Source: Branchinecta lynchi (taxonomy: Eukaryota > Arthropoda > Branchiopoda > Anostraca > Branchinectidae). Taken from it: DNA of 64,000 nucleotides. A program made the translations under genes and the position numbers. The DNA is taken from positions 8,432,230 through 8,496,229 of the forward strand of contig JAKZAP010000012.1 in NCBI GenBank assembly GCA_023053575.1. The letters are read 5' to 3'. Shown here in pieces: positions 1-11,387 of this stretch (the first letter of the stretch is position 1; each line of letters begins with the position of its first letter). The notes beneath the pieces are model-generated. The model did no database searches and had not been told where the DNA came from. It saw only the letters and a program-made list of their open reading frames with translations.

Positions 1-1840
1 TCTGCAACTCAGTACCCCTTGCCCAAACAAAAAACTTGATCTGAATATTTATTATCTGACAATTATTTCATGTCTAAAGCAAGCTGAAGCTCTGGCAGTG
101 CCCCTTGATCGATGTCGTATTAATCCTCGGAAACCAATGTGGAATATTGACCCAGAGCTTAAACCTATAAAAAACAAAGCGAAGTTTTGGCTTCGAATTT
201 GGGTAGCCTGTGGCAGACCAGTCTCGGGAAAGGTTTTTGATATTAAGCAGTCAACTAAGATTGCTTACAAAAAGCAGATCAGGAAAAACCGTCTTAGTGG
301 GAAAAATTTTCCAAAGAATAAAAAAGATTGGAAAAACGTTTCAAATAGTTCAAAGTTAGATGAGGTCAATACTCGGTGTAATATTTCTTCGTCTCGATGG
401 CTGTCACACTACTCCCAAATTTTTTCGAAGTTAAATCATTCTGTGCATTCGATGTATAGTAAGTTACTGAATAGTTGTTTACCTCGTAACTTGTCACAGC
501 GCCAAGTTTTACCTGTTTCGTACGAGCTTATCATTAAGTCAGTGAAGCGGCTCAAATCAAAATCTTGTGATATAGATGGTATTTCTGTTCAAAATATTCG
601 GACTGATTGCAAAGAACTGATGTTTCATTTGCAGTTATTATTTCAAATGTGTTTGGTTAGTTCTATAGTTCCCGACAGTTTCCTTTCTGGAACTGTTACA
701 TCAGTTTTGAAACGCGGAAAGGATGCTTCAAATTGTGCTTCGTATCGCCCCATTACTGTTACGTGTACGCTAAGCAAGATTTTTGAAAATGTTTTACTTC
801 CGTCAATCAATGAGAGTGCATTTTACGGAGAAAATCAATTTGGTTTTAAGCAAGGAATAAGTTGTGCGCACGCGCACAGGGTACTTGCCAATGTTTTACG
901 TCATGCTTCCCAACGAAATGAGCAAGTTCACCTTTGTTCGCTAGATATTTCTAAGGCGTTCGATACCATTGTTCATAGCCAAGCCCTCCACTCACTTTCT
1001 GTAAATGGTGTTAATATTTCCATTATTTTTGTCCTGAGATATTGGTATAGCAATGCGCACCTACGTTTAAAACTAAATGGGTTTCTCCTGCAAGAAAATA
1101 TTGCAGTCCGTTGTGGTGTACGTCAAGGTGGGGTGTTGTCACCTCATATTTTCAAGATGTGTATTGCTGGGATTATTGCCAAGATCTCGCGGACGTATTT
1201 TACGGGATTTACTGACGTTTCTTACGTTGCATACGCAGATGATATTCTCCTTATAAGTAGATGCAAATCTTCCCTCTCTCGTACAGTTCAAAGGACTAAA
1301 AAAGATTTTCTTGACATCGGACTTACTTTGAACCTTGATAAATGCGAGTATATATGTTTCAACGGTACTGTACCAAATTCTCCTCTTAAAATCAAAAATA
1401 CATCCATTCCCTCCGTTGAAAACTTTCGGTGGCTTGGTTTAACAGTTTGTAAAAATACTTCGTCCTTTCGCCAGTCTGTAGTATCTGAAGCTTGCAAAAA
1501 GATAAAATTTGGATATTCTAAGATTGTGTCAAAACGGTCTAAGTATAACCGTAAGGCTTTGGTTTCTTTGTATTCAGTTTTTTGCGACCACTCTATACTT
1601 TATCTTTCTGGGACTTTTATTTTATTGAAAAAGAGCGACATACGTAAACTACGTACATGCTACTACAAATACTGTAAATACCTGCTTTATTTACCTATAT
1701 CGTACCGAAATCGGAAAATAATCCGAAAATACAAAGCCCCTGATATAACGGCAAAACTCCAGGAGCTTCATAAAAATTTATCAGGACAAGCGTATGAACG
1801 GCTTACTCCATATCACGGGCTCATCCGTTTGTTCTGTTGA
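1..1840 (+). CDS. Non-LTR retrotransposon ORF2 (reverse transcriptase part, 5' end outside window)
   Basis: This is the reverse transcriptase and C-terminal part of a LINE ORF2. The frame is open from base 2 with no stop until the TGA before 1841, so the reading frame enters from outside the window and the apparent GTG start at 98 is not real. Visible RT motifs, in order, are LCSLDISKAFDTI (motif A, catalytic Asp), GVRQGGVLSPHIF (motif B region) and YVAYADDILL (YADD, motif C). A basic linker lies before the RT, and a Tyr/Lys-rich tail (about the last 120 residues) follows it. No endonuclease domain is visible; it would lie upstream. About 610 codons carry no stop or frameshift, so this copy looks young. 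A 5'-truncated relative lies at 12618-13554. The clade is not certain; a CR1/jockey-type element fits best. Confidence 0.93.
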   Translation, partial: LQLSTPCPNKKLDLNIYYLTIISCLKQAEALAVPLDRCRINPRKPMWNIDPELKPIKNKAKFWLRIWVACGRPVSGKVFDIKQSTKIAYKKQIRKNRLSGKNFPKNKKDWKNVSNSSKLDEVNTRCNISSSRWLSHYSQIFSKLNHSVHSMYSKLLNSCLPRNLSQRQVLPVSYELIIKSVKRLKSKSCDIDGISVQNIRTDCKELMFHLQLLFQMCLVSSIVPDSFLSGTVTSVLKRGKDASNCASYRPITVTCTLSKIFENVLLPSINESAFYGENQFGFKQGISCAHAHRVLANVLRHASQRNEQVHLCSLDISKAFDTIVHSQALHSLSVNGVNISIIFVLRYWYSNAHLRLKLNGFLLQENIAVRCGVRQGGVLSPHIFKMCIAGIIAKISRTYFTGFTDVSYVAYADDILLISRCKSSLSRTVQRTKKDFLDIGLTLNLDKCEYICFNGTVPNSPLKIKNTSIPSVENFRWLGLTVCKNTSSFRQSVVSEACKKIKFGYSKIVSKRSKYNRKALVSLYSVFCDHSILYLSGTFILLKKSDIRKLRTCYYKYCKYLLYLPISYRNRKIIRKYKAPDITAKLQELHKNLSGQAYERLTPYHGLIRLFC

Positions 1841-1985
1841 TTTTGTGTGTTTATTTTGTTGTATTAGTGTTACTTCAGTTGTTTATTTGTTTCTTTCTCT
1901 TCTTTACTCCACTATCCTCACATTGTTTTGTGCAGTGGGTTACAAATAAATTATTATTATTATTATTATATTATTATTACTATAT
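1841..1985 (+). repeat. LINE 3' UTR with terminal hairpin and (ATT)n tail
   Basis: This short 3' UTR follows the RT stop codon. It holds a hairpin (CCACT at 1909-1913 pairing with AGTGG at 1934-1938) followed by GTTACAAATAAATT and an (ATT)n microsatellite tail. The same hairpin position, with different but still complementary bases, is seen in four other LINE 3' ends in the window. Confidence 0.8.
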
Positions 1986-1994
1986 TATTATATA

Positions 1995-2042
1995 ATTAGT
2001 AAGTAAGTAAGTAAGTAATTTATTTCTGACCCGTCAATTTCA
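1995..2042 (-). repeat. Very short LINE 3' end (minus strand)
   Basis: On the minus strand this reads ACGGGTCAGAAATAAATT followed by (ACTT)n. That equals the last ~45 bp of the LINE 3' ends at 14112-14150 and 41545-41583, truncated inside the terminal hairpin. It abuts the (ATT)n tail of the element to its left. Confidence 0.6.
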
Positions 2043-2150
2043 AAAGCGTAGTGGTTTGCGAACTCTGTTCACAAGCCCCTCGGTAGCTCAGTGGTAGAGT
2101 GACTGCCTTGTAAGCAGAGGGTCATGGGTTCAAATCCCGGCTGAGGAGAA
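2043..2150 (+). repeat. tRNA-Thr(UGU)-like sequence inside a SINE-like repeat
   Basis: Bases 2077-2148 fold as a tRNA: acceptor CCCTCGG/CTGAGGA, D arm GCTC...GAGT, anticodon loop CTTGTAA (anticodon TGT, Thr) and T arm GGG-TTCAAAT-CCC. Pairs 1:72, 27:43 and 49:65 are mismatched, which is unlike a functional tRNA gene. The 30 bp before it (GTGGTTTGCGAACTCTGTTC) recurs before a second, damaged copy at 2512 and, on the minus strand, near 56330. That makes it part of a tRNA-derived repeat rather than a lone tRNA gene. An active tRNA-Thr gene is a less likely alternative. Confidence 0.6.
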
Positions 2151-2399
2151 TTTCTGTCATCAGTTCACTACTTATAAAATGTTTCCATCTCAAGGGCGTC
2201 TTCCCCATTAAAATTATATATTTGGTTTTACTTGGTTTTCACCATGAGACCACGTCTTGTGGGTCCTGGTTTGTCTACGTGGCTCCGACAAGGGAGTCCT
2301 AGACTTCTAAATTATATTCGAAAAATTGTTTATGGTATTGGTCACGGTAAAAGTCCCTTGTGTAAAGCGCCATCTATATTATTAATTTCCGTGACCTGG

Positions 2400-2548
2400 G
2401 GATGTGAACTGGTTAGATGAATTTGCCTTCGGGCGGCATCACTGTTCCTATGGCCGTCTTCTACCAGACTATTGTAGTGGTTTGCGAACTCTGTTCACAA
2501 GCCCCTCGGTAGTTCAGTGGTAGAGTGACTGACTGCCTTGTAAGCAAA
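2400..2548 (+). repeat. Second copy of the tRNA-derived repeat, tRNA part damaged
   Basis: The block GTTAGATGAATTTGCCTTC, then GTAGTGGTTTGCGAACTC, then a tRNA-like head is shared with the minus-strand copy at about 56260-56415. The tRNA-like part has a 4-bp duplication (GACTGACTG) in the anticodon stem and breaks off after TTGTAAGCA. It therefore cannot fold as a tRNA. Confidence 0.6.
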
Positions 2549-2564
2549 TAAAGAAATTGAATAA

Positions 2565-3613
2565 AACACAACAAACAAGACCAAAGGTGTCGATGGGATC
2601 CCAAAAATCTAATATTTTGATTCAGACAATCGAGTCTTGTCTTCGCCAGATCCAGTCTTGGACAGGCTAATCATCAGAGAAAACAAAATTCAGATATACC
2701 TCTATAAGCCATATCTATTTTGACGATACTGACCGAGCCTTCCTGCCGATTTCCGAGCGAACTACTAGTCCAGCAAAAAAATAATAATACAGAAACAAAA
2801 CCAGCGTATCTCCTTATCCCTATAGTAACATCTAATCAACTTTGAATAAAAGTTTGACTTAAAAAAAAAATCAGGTTACAACCGGATTCCGGAATAATTA
2901 TATGTCCGGGTATAAAACCATTGTCATATACCGATTCAGCCTCTCTTCTTACCCCTTAATCTGTCATCTAATCGAACTATTGCTTTTAACAAATTTTCCA
3001 GTTTTGGCCGGATTCCGAGCGAACTAGTTGTCCGGCGAGAAAATTATTTTCACCATCGTGTTCGGCATGTTGTTTTACCCATAAATTAAACATTTAATCA
3101 ACTTCAAATTAAACTTTTACTTTTAACCAACTTTCCGGTTTTCGCCGGATTCCGGGCGAAGTACATGTCCGGGTAGAAAATTGTTTTCACGCAAGTGTTC
3201 AGCATGTCTTTTTGCCCTAAATCGAACATCTAATCAACTCGAAATAAAACTTTTAATTTTAACAACATTTCCGGTTTCGGCCGGATTTCGGGCGAACTAC
3301 TTGTCCGATGACAAAATGGTTTTCACCATCGTGCTCAGCATGTCTTCTTACCCCATAATCGACAATCACATTAGCTGTTTTAAAATATTTTGTTTGCCCC
3401 TTTATTTGCACGCCCTCCCCCACCCCTAAATGTAGGGCCAAAAAGCCCATCTAGGAACTTGACTAGTCTGACGACCCAACCAATCCTCACACCAAGTTTC
3501 ATCAAAATATCTCATTCCCTTCGAGAGTTATCGTGCTTACAGACGGACGGCCAGACGGACAACTTTTGCGATCTCATAGGTATCCCTCCACTTACGTTTT
3601 GGGATCCCAAAAA
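2565..3613 (+). repeat. R1 repeat, copy 1 (+)
   Basis: R1 starts AACAAGACCAAAGGTGTCGA followed by TGGGATCCCAAAAA and ends ACGTTTTGGGATCCCAAAAA. Inside, about four units of 126-137 bp repeat (CCGGATTCCGGGCGAACTAC..., starts near 2883, 3009, 3146 and 3283), followed by a tail with CAGACGGACGG and AACTTTTGCGAT. Short ORFs here follow the repeat units and are not genes. No transposase is encoded, and the element class is not known. Confidence 0.75.
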
Positions 3614-3925
3614 CAAATACAATATACAATTTTATCTTCTCCGGTCAGAAATGAGTACAGAATTTCATGCCCTATTGCTGTTCAATTAAAACTATCAAAT
3701 TTAAATTAAATATCAAATTAAATTACTAAATTTAATGGTAGTATTAATGCAATGGTATTACTATACAATCTCTAATTAATCCTCCAGCTAAAACTGGCTG
3801 TGAATCTATGTGATGGTGCTAAAGAGATTATTCATAATATTATATTTTATAATTCATAATATTTTATTCCTCTTCTAGCTTTAGGCTATTTGGTAATAAA
3901 TTTGATTGATTGATTGATAATTCCA
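3614..3925 (+). repeat. LINE-like 3' tail ending in (GATT)n
   Basis: The stretch between two R1 copies is AT-rich and ends TAGCTTTAGGCTATTTGGTAA then ATAAATTTGATTGATTGATTGATAA. A small stem (TAGC/GCTA) before a (GATT)n tail is also seen at about 20540-20575. This resembles CR1-type LINE tails. No coding sequence is visible. Confidence 0.45.
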
Positions 3926-4036
3926 ACTAAAGCATGACGAACTACAGTTGCAAAGAACGCCTGAAACAAAATCTCCACCGACTTCTCCGTTTTAGCACCA
4001 TCAAACATATTCAGTCTCTTATATGACACAGCCCCA

Positions 4037-5107
4037 GTCGTTTTTGGGATCCTAAAACGTAAGTGGAGGGATACCTATGACATCGCCAAAGTTGTCCGTC
4101 TGTCCGTCCGTCCGTCTGTAAGCACGATAACTCTCGAAGGGAATGAGATATTTTGATGAAAATTGGTGTGAGGATTCGTTGGGTCGTCGGACCAGTCAAG
4201 TTCGTAGACGGGCTTTGTAGCCCTACATTTACGGGGTAAGAAGACATGCTGAGCACGATGGTGAAAACCATTTTGTCATCGGACAAGTAGTTCGCCCGGA
4301 ATCCGGCCAAAACCGGAAAGATTGTTAAAAGTAAAAGTTTTATTTGAAGTTGATTAAATGTTCAATTTAAGGGTAGGAAGACATGCTGACGACGATGGTG
4401 AAAACCATTTTCTTGACGGACAAGTAGTTCGCCCGGAATCCGGCCCAAACCGGAAAGTTTGTTTAAATTAAAAGTTTTATTTCGAGTTGATTAGATGTTC
4501 GATTTAGGGCAAGAGACATGCTGAACACTTATGTGAACAAATTTTCTACCTGGACATGTAGTTCCCCCCGAATCCGGCCAAAACCGGAAAATTGTTAGAA
4601 GCTTAAGTTTTTTTTCTAGTTGATTACATAACCGATTTAAGGGTAAGAAGAGATTCTGAATCCGTGTTTGACAATCATATCTTACCCGGAAATTTAGTTC
4701 GACCGGAATCCGGCTGGAGTCGGAAAATTTGTTATAAGTTAAATTTGTATTTGAAGTTGATTAGATGTTCATTATTGGGGAAACAAGATACCCTGAGTTC
4801 GTTTTTGAGCTTTCTTTTTTCGCCGGGCAAGTAGTTCTGGAGTTCGGCCGAAACCAGGAAATTGGCAGAAGTGGCAGGAAGTTTTCGTCAAAACAGATAT
4901 GACTTATAGGGGTAAACACACAGGCTGAATCCATAACTGAACTTGGTTTTCTCAGATGACTAGCTATTTGGCCTTAATCTGTTTCTGAATTTTAATTGTA
5001 AAAATGGTTCAAGGAGTCTGGCGATGACTGGATCTGGCTAAGACAAGACCCAGTTGTCTGGATCAGATACTGAATTTTTGGGATCCCATCGAAACCTTTG
5101 GTCTTGT
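4037..5107 (-). repeat. R1 repeat, copy 2 (-)
   Basis: This is an inverted copy of R1. It enters at GTTTTTGGGATCC near 4041 and leaves at TTTGGGATCCCATCGAAACC near 5080-5105. It carries about five diverged tandem units and forms an inverted pair with 2565-3613 across a 420-bp spacer. Confidence 0.75.
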
Positions 5108-5139
5108 TAAATTCATGTGCTCGTGAACATGAGTGTACA

Positions 5140-6720
5140 AAATAAACCAGAGGGGGGGGGGTCACGCCCAATCAGTCGCTCGTTTAGTAACATATTAGAT
5201 GTGTTGCGAGAGCAACACTTAGGTTTTGTCCTCGTTCTTTTTTGTTTTTTTTTTCCTATGCCGCCGATTTCATTTTAATCCTGGTAACTGGTAAGGGTTT
5301 AACCTGTGCGGTTTTTACGGAAAGTGTGGACCTTAGGCCGGATTGATGAATATGACATTACATTGTGGAAAGCTCCGTAGAACTCTTGCCGGAGGCCAAA
5401 AAGGATGGTTTTTGCTTGTCCTCGAGCCAGAATGCGAAGTGAAGCGCAGTTATATAGCCTATGTCAGAGAGGACTATCTGAAGTTGTGCAGCCAATCTTT
5501 CGCTTCATCAAACCATGTTTCTGCTTTCCAGTGGAAAGCTCCGTTCTAGCAGGCAAGCAGGCAGGCACCAGTTTCAAACTGAAGATGGACTAAAATCTAT
5601 AAGTGCTAAATATATGCGTAAGTTATCCGGCCCCACAGCCAACGTATTTTCTTTGAGTGATAAATAGAAAAATTTACAGAAACAAAAAAGTGTTTTTCTT
5701 CCCACGGGTCCGAAAGTGCTGCCATCTATTATTTCTACCAATTTCTGTTCGCGATTTCCGCTGAGTTTATCATTCGTTTTTTTGCACTTTGGATTGCAGT
5801 AGAGAAATGGTATCAGATGTGCCTCATAAACTTTAAAAGTTCTCTCATTACTAAAGAAATTAGAGCTTATCCTTTGCTCCTTTCTAAGCGGTGACGTTAG
5901 AAAGTTGGCCTACGTTAAGAGAGTCAACTTTTGAACTAAAATAGGTAGAATTGTTTTCGATGGTAATCGATAGCAGTTGATGAGCTGATGAAAGTATATG
6001 TCATCCGTTTTTTGGTACAAAAATTCGTTCACGCGACACACCAGTTTGAAAGTTTCAAGGGGTTGACAACTTCAGTAGTAAGGTACACACTGAAACCAAA
6101 AATAGGCGATACCAGTTGACATGTAGGGGACTTGTAAGCAACAGTCGACTGTTAGCTCATAGTCATCTTTGGCGATGAGGGCTTTGCAGCTTTTGCTAGT
6201 TGGTGTACCTGTGATTTGTTTCCGGTGTATTCGATGGTAAGAACAATTTGCTTCCCAATTGTAAGAAATGCAAGGGACTTGTAAGTAATAATCGGCTGTA
6301 ATGCTAACGCTGAGGGATAGCCTTTGATCATATTAAGGTTTCGAGGGGTTGACAACTTCAGTGGTGGGGTATACAAACTCAAACAAAGAATAGGCGGAAC
6401 TCAGCTGTGAGACAATTCATGGACTTGTAACTAACAATCGGCAGTTACCCCATAATTTTCTTCGGAGATGAGGGGTTTCCGACTTCTCCTAGTATGTGAA
6501 CCTATTTCATTTATCGTATTTTCGGTTATAAGAAAAATTTGGTTCATGTCATCGTTCAAGAATCGGTTGCTAAAGCACTGTCATTTTCATGAGATGCTAG
6601 AATGCTCTATGGTGACGGTCTATCACTGTAACCTAGAATTAAGTGTTAACGCAACGGATACAAATGATAATGTAAAAAAAAAGGACATAGTTTCGCAATA
6701 ATTAGTAGAGGTATTTTGAT
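5140..6720 (+). repeat. R3 repeat, copy A (+), contains an uninterrupted Polinton target site
   Basis: R3 begins near the hairpin GTGTTGC-GAGA-GCAACAC (about 5201-5219). It continues through ATGACATTACATTGTGGAAA (5351) and a GATGGTTTTTGCTTGTCC block (5404-5421) to the 6-kb region. The block around 5341-5440 is the empty-site counterpart of the Polinton insertion, where the same sequence in minus-strand copy B is split at the AAAAAC target. Related material recurs at 24890-26115, 39664-40690, 6870-7060 and 8640-8830. Short ORFs at 5343-5593 are repeat sequence, not genes. Confidence 0.7.
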
Positions 6721-7060
6721 CCTGAAAACAACAAGGGTAGCTTCATAATACCAATGAGGTTATATAAGATAATGTTCCAAATTTTCACGAGTTAAGATGT
6801 CTACGATTTAAAAGGATAAAGTTCAACTGTCTGCAAAGTCAATTTAGTCCCTACTTCCGATTTTCAGTTGTTTTTTTGTTGTTTTTTTCAATGCTGAGGG
6901 ATGGCCCTGTGATTACAGAAAGAACTTCTTGGATTGGAACATACCATTTCGAAAACCTCGATTGTTTGACAACTTCAACATTTAACCGTTCGCGAAGAAA
7001 CAAAACCAAAGTGTTGCTGCAACACTTCACGTCGGGCAACGTAGGTCTAGTGTTCATCTT
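6721..7060 (+). repeat. R3-derived fragments with GTGTTGC hairpin
   Basis: The stretch 6740-6830 (GATGTCTACGATT...) is repeated at 7730-7810 and 24930-25020. At 7008-7028 the hairpin AAGTGTTGC/GCAACACTT reappears, followed by CACGTCGGGCAACGTAGG. That second block also follows the hairpins at about 23180 and 40650. No gene is seen. Confidence 0.5.
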
Positions 7061-7124
7061 AAAAAGACAGGTCCAATATTTATCGACGTGTGTGAAAATT
7101 GCCGACGGCCAACTCTAGAAAATA

Positions 7125-7147
7125 CCCCCCCCCCCCCCCCCCCCCCC
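7125..7147 (+). repeat. Poly-C tract, 23 bp
   Basis: An uninterrupted run of 23 C. It is one of about twenty G/C homopolymer runs of 9-24 bp in this window. The flanking 7061-7535 holds no recognisable gene or repeat. Confidence 0.9.
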
Positions 7148-7535
7148 GCCAAAAAATAAATAAAAACATATAGACAACACATAGCCTACGATAAGAAGAA
7201 GTGAAATGGAAACCCGGCTTTACTGACCAATGGCTCTGAACTGTCCTTACTGCATACTTGCTGCGACTCAAATAGGGAATGAGATTAGGTCATAAGAGGG
7301 TTGTCGACGACACAGAGCTCGCCGACAATCTCAGATGTCAGAATGACTAACTGGGTAATAACAGGAATAAATGACTCGTGAAAGAAGAATCGGAGTGACC
7401 AGGAAAGGTAGGCTGTAATGCACCATAAAAAATGATCAAGCGTTTCGGCACCAAAAATGTACTTTGAGGAGCTGCCCACTACCAGATCGCAGGTGTAGGT
7501 CAACATCGGCAACAACTGTATTTTACAAAAGTAAA

Positions 7536-7640
7536 ACAAGACCAAAGGTTTAGATGGGATCCAAAAAATGTAATATTTGATTCACACAATTGGGTCTAGT
7601 AGATGTCTGGTCTTCGACAGACTCCATGAACATTTTTACT
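7536..7640 (+). repeat. R1 head fragment
   Basis: AAACAAGACCAAAGGTTTAG and TGGGATCCAAAAAATG match the start of R1. The copy breaks off after about 100 bp. Confidence 0.6.
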
Positions 7641-7924
7641 CTTCGATTTCAGAAACAGATAATGAAAAAGAGAATATCGGAGGAAAGGATTTAAAAAAAA
7701 TATATTGGCATTGCATCCGCAGTTGAATTTAATCCTTTTCAATCGTAGACATCGTGACGGATGAAAACTTGGAACATTATCTTATATAACCTAGTTGGTA
7801 TTATATAGCTATCTTTAATTTATTTTTATTTTTTTTTCAGGCACAGATGCTACTCTACTAATTAGTGCGAAAACTACGTCATTATTTTACATCAAAATGC
7901 GGTTCTAGTTTTTTATATCCTTGA

Positions 7925-8580
7925 GTATACCAGCTTAGAGTTGGATTCCAGTCACGGATCAAAAACTTAACTCACGGGCAACTTGGACGTATTTGCACAT
8001 GAACGTGGAGGGTTGGGGGGGGGGGGGGGGTCAACCCCAAATATGTATTCCCAACCCTAAGATCTAAAAGAACAAGGAACACCATAGCTCTATCACCAGT
8101 TATTGTCAAGTTAAAAACATTAAAAAAACCGGCAATGATCGGGGCGCAACTGCCCCTCAACCAAGTGGGAGTGGGGTTTGAAACCCCCAAAAAGCAAAAA
8201 AGACTCCAGTGCTCACAAGCCTACCAAGTTTCAACTGGATACCTGTTGATTCCTGTCAAGGGTCAAGAACTTTACTCTTGGGCAATCTGTGCACAGTTGC
8301 CAATGAACGTGTTGAGTGGGGGAGGTGCAACGTTAAAAGTAATTTCCCAGTCCTATGATCTACAAGTACAAAGAGTTTCATAGTCCTAGAGTCCTGGTCA
8401 AGTTATGAACATTATTCACTGGGCAATCTAGGCCCACTTGCCCCTGAATCGGGCGGGTGTGGTACACCAAAAGGCACAGCTACACCCCAATACACACAAG
8501 TGTACCAAGTTCGTATATGATACCTGCACTGATTCACGAGTTATAAGCTTCATAAAAAAACAGTGAAACCGAAAACTAAA
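7925..8580 (+). repeat. R4 repeat, copy 1
   Basis: It matches 42400-43000 in the same orientation. Shared blocks are AGAGTTGGATTCCAGTCACG, AAGATCTAAAAG, CCTACCAAGTTTCAACT, GATACCTGTTGATTCCTGTC and GGGCAATCT(G/A)GGCCCA. Internal units of roughly 120-140 bp recur. A run of G (about 8017-8030) interrupts it. No coding capacity is seen. Confidence 0.65.
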
Positions 8581-8639
8581 AGCTGAAAACTGCGACAGCG
8601 CTCGCAAAAGTGGATTGTTCATATATCAATAATCACACT

Positions 8640-8830
8640 AAAAACGGATTCCGTCCTGAGTTTATTATTCAAAAAAAAAAAAAAATCACGAGCACAAATG
8701 GCTATTGGTTAGTCACAGTAGATGGAAGCACTTTCAGGCCCACGAGAAAATGTCAATTTTTTTTTCTGTAAATTTGTCTGTTAATCAATGAAGATTTTAG
8801 TCCACCTTCAATTTGAAACTGATGTCTGCC
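8640..8830 (-). repeat. R3 fragment
   Basis: GGAAGCACTTTCAGGCCCACG and TAGTCCACCTTCAATTTGAAAC match the R3 copies at 25795-25920 and 39945-40100. The following 8831-9360 shows no recognisable feature. Confidence 0.5.
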
Positions 8831-9364
8831 AGTCATCTGTAATCTGTAATCCCAATAAACCGATTTTCATGGTGGCACTGTCATTTTGCTCCAGGTCACT
8901 GTATTGTTCAGGCACTATGTCAGACGCTGGAGCACTAGCCTATGCTCTAAAATTTAGGACTTATTTTGACACCAAACGCCCGGAGCAGCGTTTAACCAGC
9001 CGACTAGTGTTGGTATTGCCATCAGGGATTGTGGCCGACTGATAAACCCGAAGTTTTCCTTGTAGCTGAATTATAAAATTACGAATACTCTTGATGGCTA
9101 ACTCTTCTTGCCACTGCAAAATCGCCCTGTACCTAGCGGAAGAGCCGGAAGCGGTATCACAGCTGCTCCCAAGGATCGCCGTGATTGGTTAACACAGACT
9201 GAGTTATTGAGTTTGAGTCGTTAATGCTACGTTTTCTCGTTCTTCCCGAGGATCACTGGCGTGTTTTCGAAAACACAAGAGCTAGAAGCTCTTGTGGCAC
9301 TTGCAAGGCTGGACCAGAGGAAAGTAGAAATTTACCAATTCGTCGATTTGTTGTGACCATCTGT

Positions 9365-9850
9365 AAGCAAAACCCATGAGATAAGAAAGATCAAGGGACC
9401 TTGGAAATCGTGAAAATGTTTGGTTTGGTAAAAAGTATTTTAATGTTTGCACTTGGCTGTGATGATGTTCACTTTGAAGGCGCTAGAAATTCATTGGTAA
9501 TCACAGCCCTTGAAGCAAAAATGAGTCTCATGGTCTCATCGGGATCATGAAAATGTATATTCTGCTCAAAAGTATTGGTTGTACTTTAAAGAATTCGCTT
9601 GTAAGCAAAACTCTAGGCAAAAATGATCATGGGACCATGGGGGGTCGTAAAAAGTATCATTTGGTCAAACAACAAAAATTTGGGACAAACAACAAACTGC
9701 GGTTAAAATGCGCACTTTAAGGGAGCTAGAATTTAATTTTCAATCAAAGCCCTTGAGGCAAAAATGATCATGGGCTCATGGTGATCATGAAAATGTATAT
9801 TTAGCTTAAAAGTATTTTATTTTTACTTTGCGCTTAAGATGACTCATCTT
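9365..9850 (+). repeat. Imperfect tandem repeat, ~120-bp unit, about four copies
   Basis: Units contain GGCAAAAATGATCATGGG, then a short CATGG/GATCATG block, then GAAAATGTATATT and AAAAGTATT. Copies begin near 9365, 9500, 9610 and 9740. They are too diverged to give an exact count. Confidence 0.5.
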
Positions 9851-9869
9851 AAATGAGTACTTTAAGGGA

Positions 9870-10900
9870 TGGTCGGATCTGGGAAATGACAATTTCTAAA
9901 CCCCTCTCGTCAAGTCTCTAATGTTTGAGCCAAGTTTCACCGTCCTAGTACATCTGGAAGTACCTTAACTCGCGATCACCGGAATTCGAGAGACTCTCGC
10001 CCCCCCCCCCCTTCAACTCCCCCCAGAGTGCACAAATCCGGTTCTGTGACTGGTGTAACTAGGCCTTGTGCTTGTTCTTCCCAACAGGTTTCCTCCCGGT
10101 CGCTCCACTCCAAGCGTGTCACTATATTTCCGATTCTCCACCCCACCCCCGACATTCATCGAATCCGGTCCAAACATAAAGTTTCATTCAAACCTTATAT
10201 AAACTTTCATTAAGACCCGATCACCCGTTCAAAGTCTATACATACCTCAAGATTCAGGATTCCCCCTTCCAGCACTCCCCCACGATGGTCGGGTCGGGGA
10301 ACTGACTATTTCTAAGCCAATGCTGTCAAGTCTCCAATGTTCAAGCTAAGTTTCATTGTACTAGCACATCTGGAAGTACCTTAACTCGTGATCACCCGAA
10401 TTTCGGACCCCCCCCCCCACTCTAACTCCCCCACAGTGCCTGAATCCGGTTCGGTTCTGTCACTGATGTACCTGATCTTGTGCTTGTCCTTCTCACCAAT
10501 TTTCATCCCAATCACTCCACTCTAAGCGTGTCACTACTGTCACAAGATTCCCCCCCCCCCCCTCCCACATTCAACGGATCCTGTCCAGACTTCAAATGGG
10601 GAAATCGGAGACACGAGGCCTTTCCAAATATCACGTTTCATTAAGATCCGAGCACCCTGTCCAAAGTTACCTCAAGATTCCGGATTGCGGATCTCCCCTT
10701 CCTCCACTCCCCCCACAATCGGGTCGGGAAGTGACTATTTCCAAGTTAGTTTTGTCGGGTCCCTCATATGCCTGCCAAGTTTCATTGACCTAGCGCCTCC
10801 GAAAGTACCCTATTTCGAGAACAGCGGGCCGACCGACCGACCGAAAAGTGATCGATATATGGCACTGTGCCATAAAAATGTTCTGTCTAAACTGATATAG
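9870..10900 (+). repeat. R2 repeat, diverged copy (+)
   Basis: Repeated blocks are CAAGTTTCA(C/T)(C/T)GTCCTAG, CATCTGGAAGTACC, GATCACCCG and TCCACTC. The copy ends with ACCGACCGACCGAAAAGTGATCGATATATGGCAC-TGT-GCCATAAA around 10825-10880, split here for length. The end hairpin ATGGCAC/GTGCCAT is shared with the better R2 copies at 14-19 kb. Several poly-C runs interrupt it. Confidence 0.55.
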
Positions 10901-10949
10901 GGATGTGAGCCAAGATTAGAGTGCTCGGATTTGAGAGAAAGGATCCTCA

Positions 10950-11033
10950 CACGCGTCAGACGGACAGACAGGCGGTCGGATAAGCTTTGCGACGTCGCGG
11001 GTATTCGGCACTAACGTTTTGGGATCCCAAAAA
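10950..11033 (+). repeat. R1 tail fragment
   Basis: CAGACGGACAGACAGG is followed by TTTGCGACGTCGCGGGTATTC and ACGTTTTGGGATCCCAAAAA. Only the R1 tail is present. Confidence 0.6.
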
Positions 11034-11387
11034 CAATGAAAAAGACATCATCATTTCTTGCCACTACGCTATGAATCAATGTTTGCGTAAAATAGTAGGT
11101 CACTACTAGCTCTTCTATAGGACAGTCCTAGGCTACTGATAACTCGGGAGTAATTCGGTTGCTCGGATCGTACCTATATTAATTTCATGTGATTGTAACC
11201 AAATAGCTTAGAGCAGAGGATGTTATTTTGTTTCGTAGCAACGTTGATACTAGGTTTGATTGACGACAACTGGTTAAATTTACAAACTTGGACACCCGGG
11301 AGATGTAACGGCGATCCTGGCATTCTCACGACTGAGTTTTGAGAACCACAGGCAAAACTGCACTGAAGGCGGTTCCGGCGATAGTTA

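Noticed and set aside
2075..2148. Functional tRNA-Thr gene
   Set aside because: Three stem mismatches and a conserved repeat context make a tRNA-derived repeat more likely.
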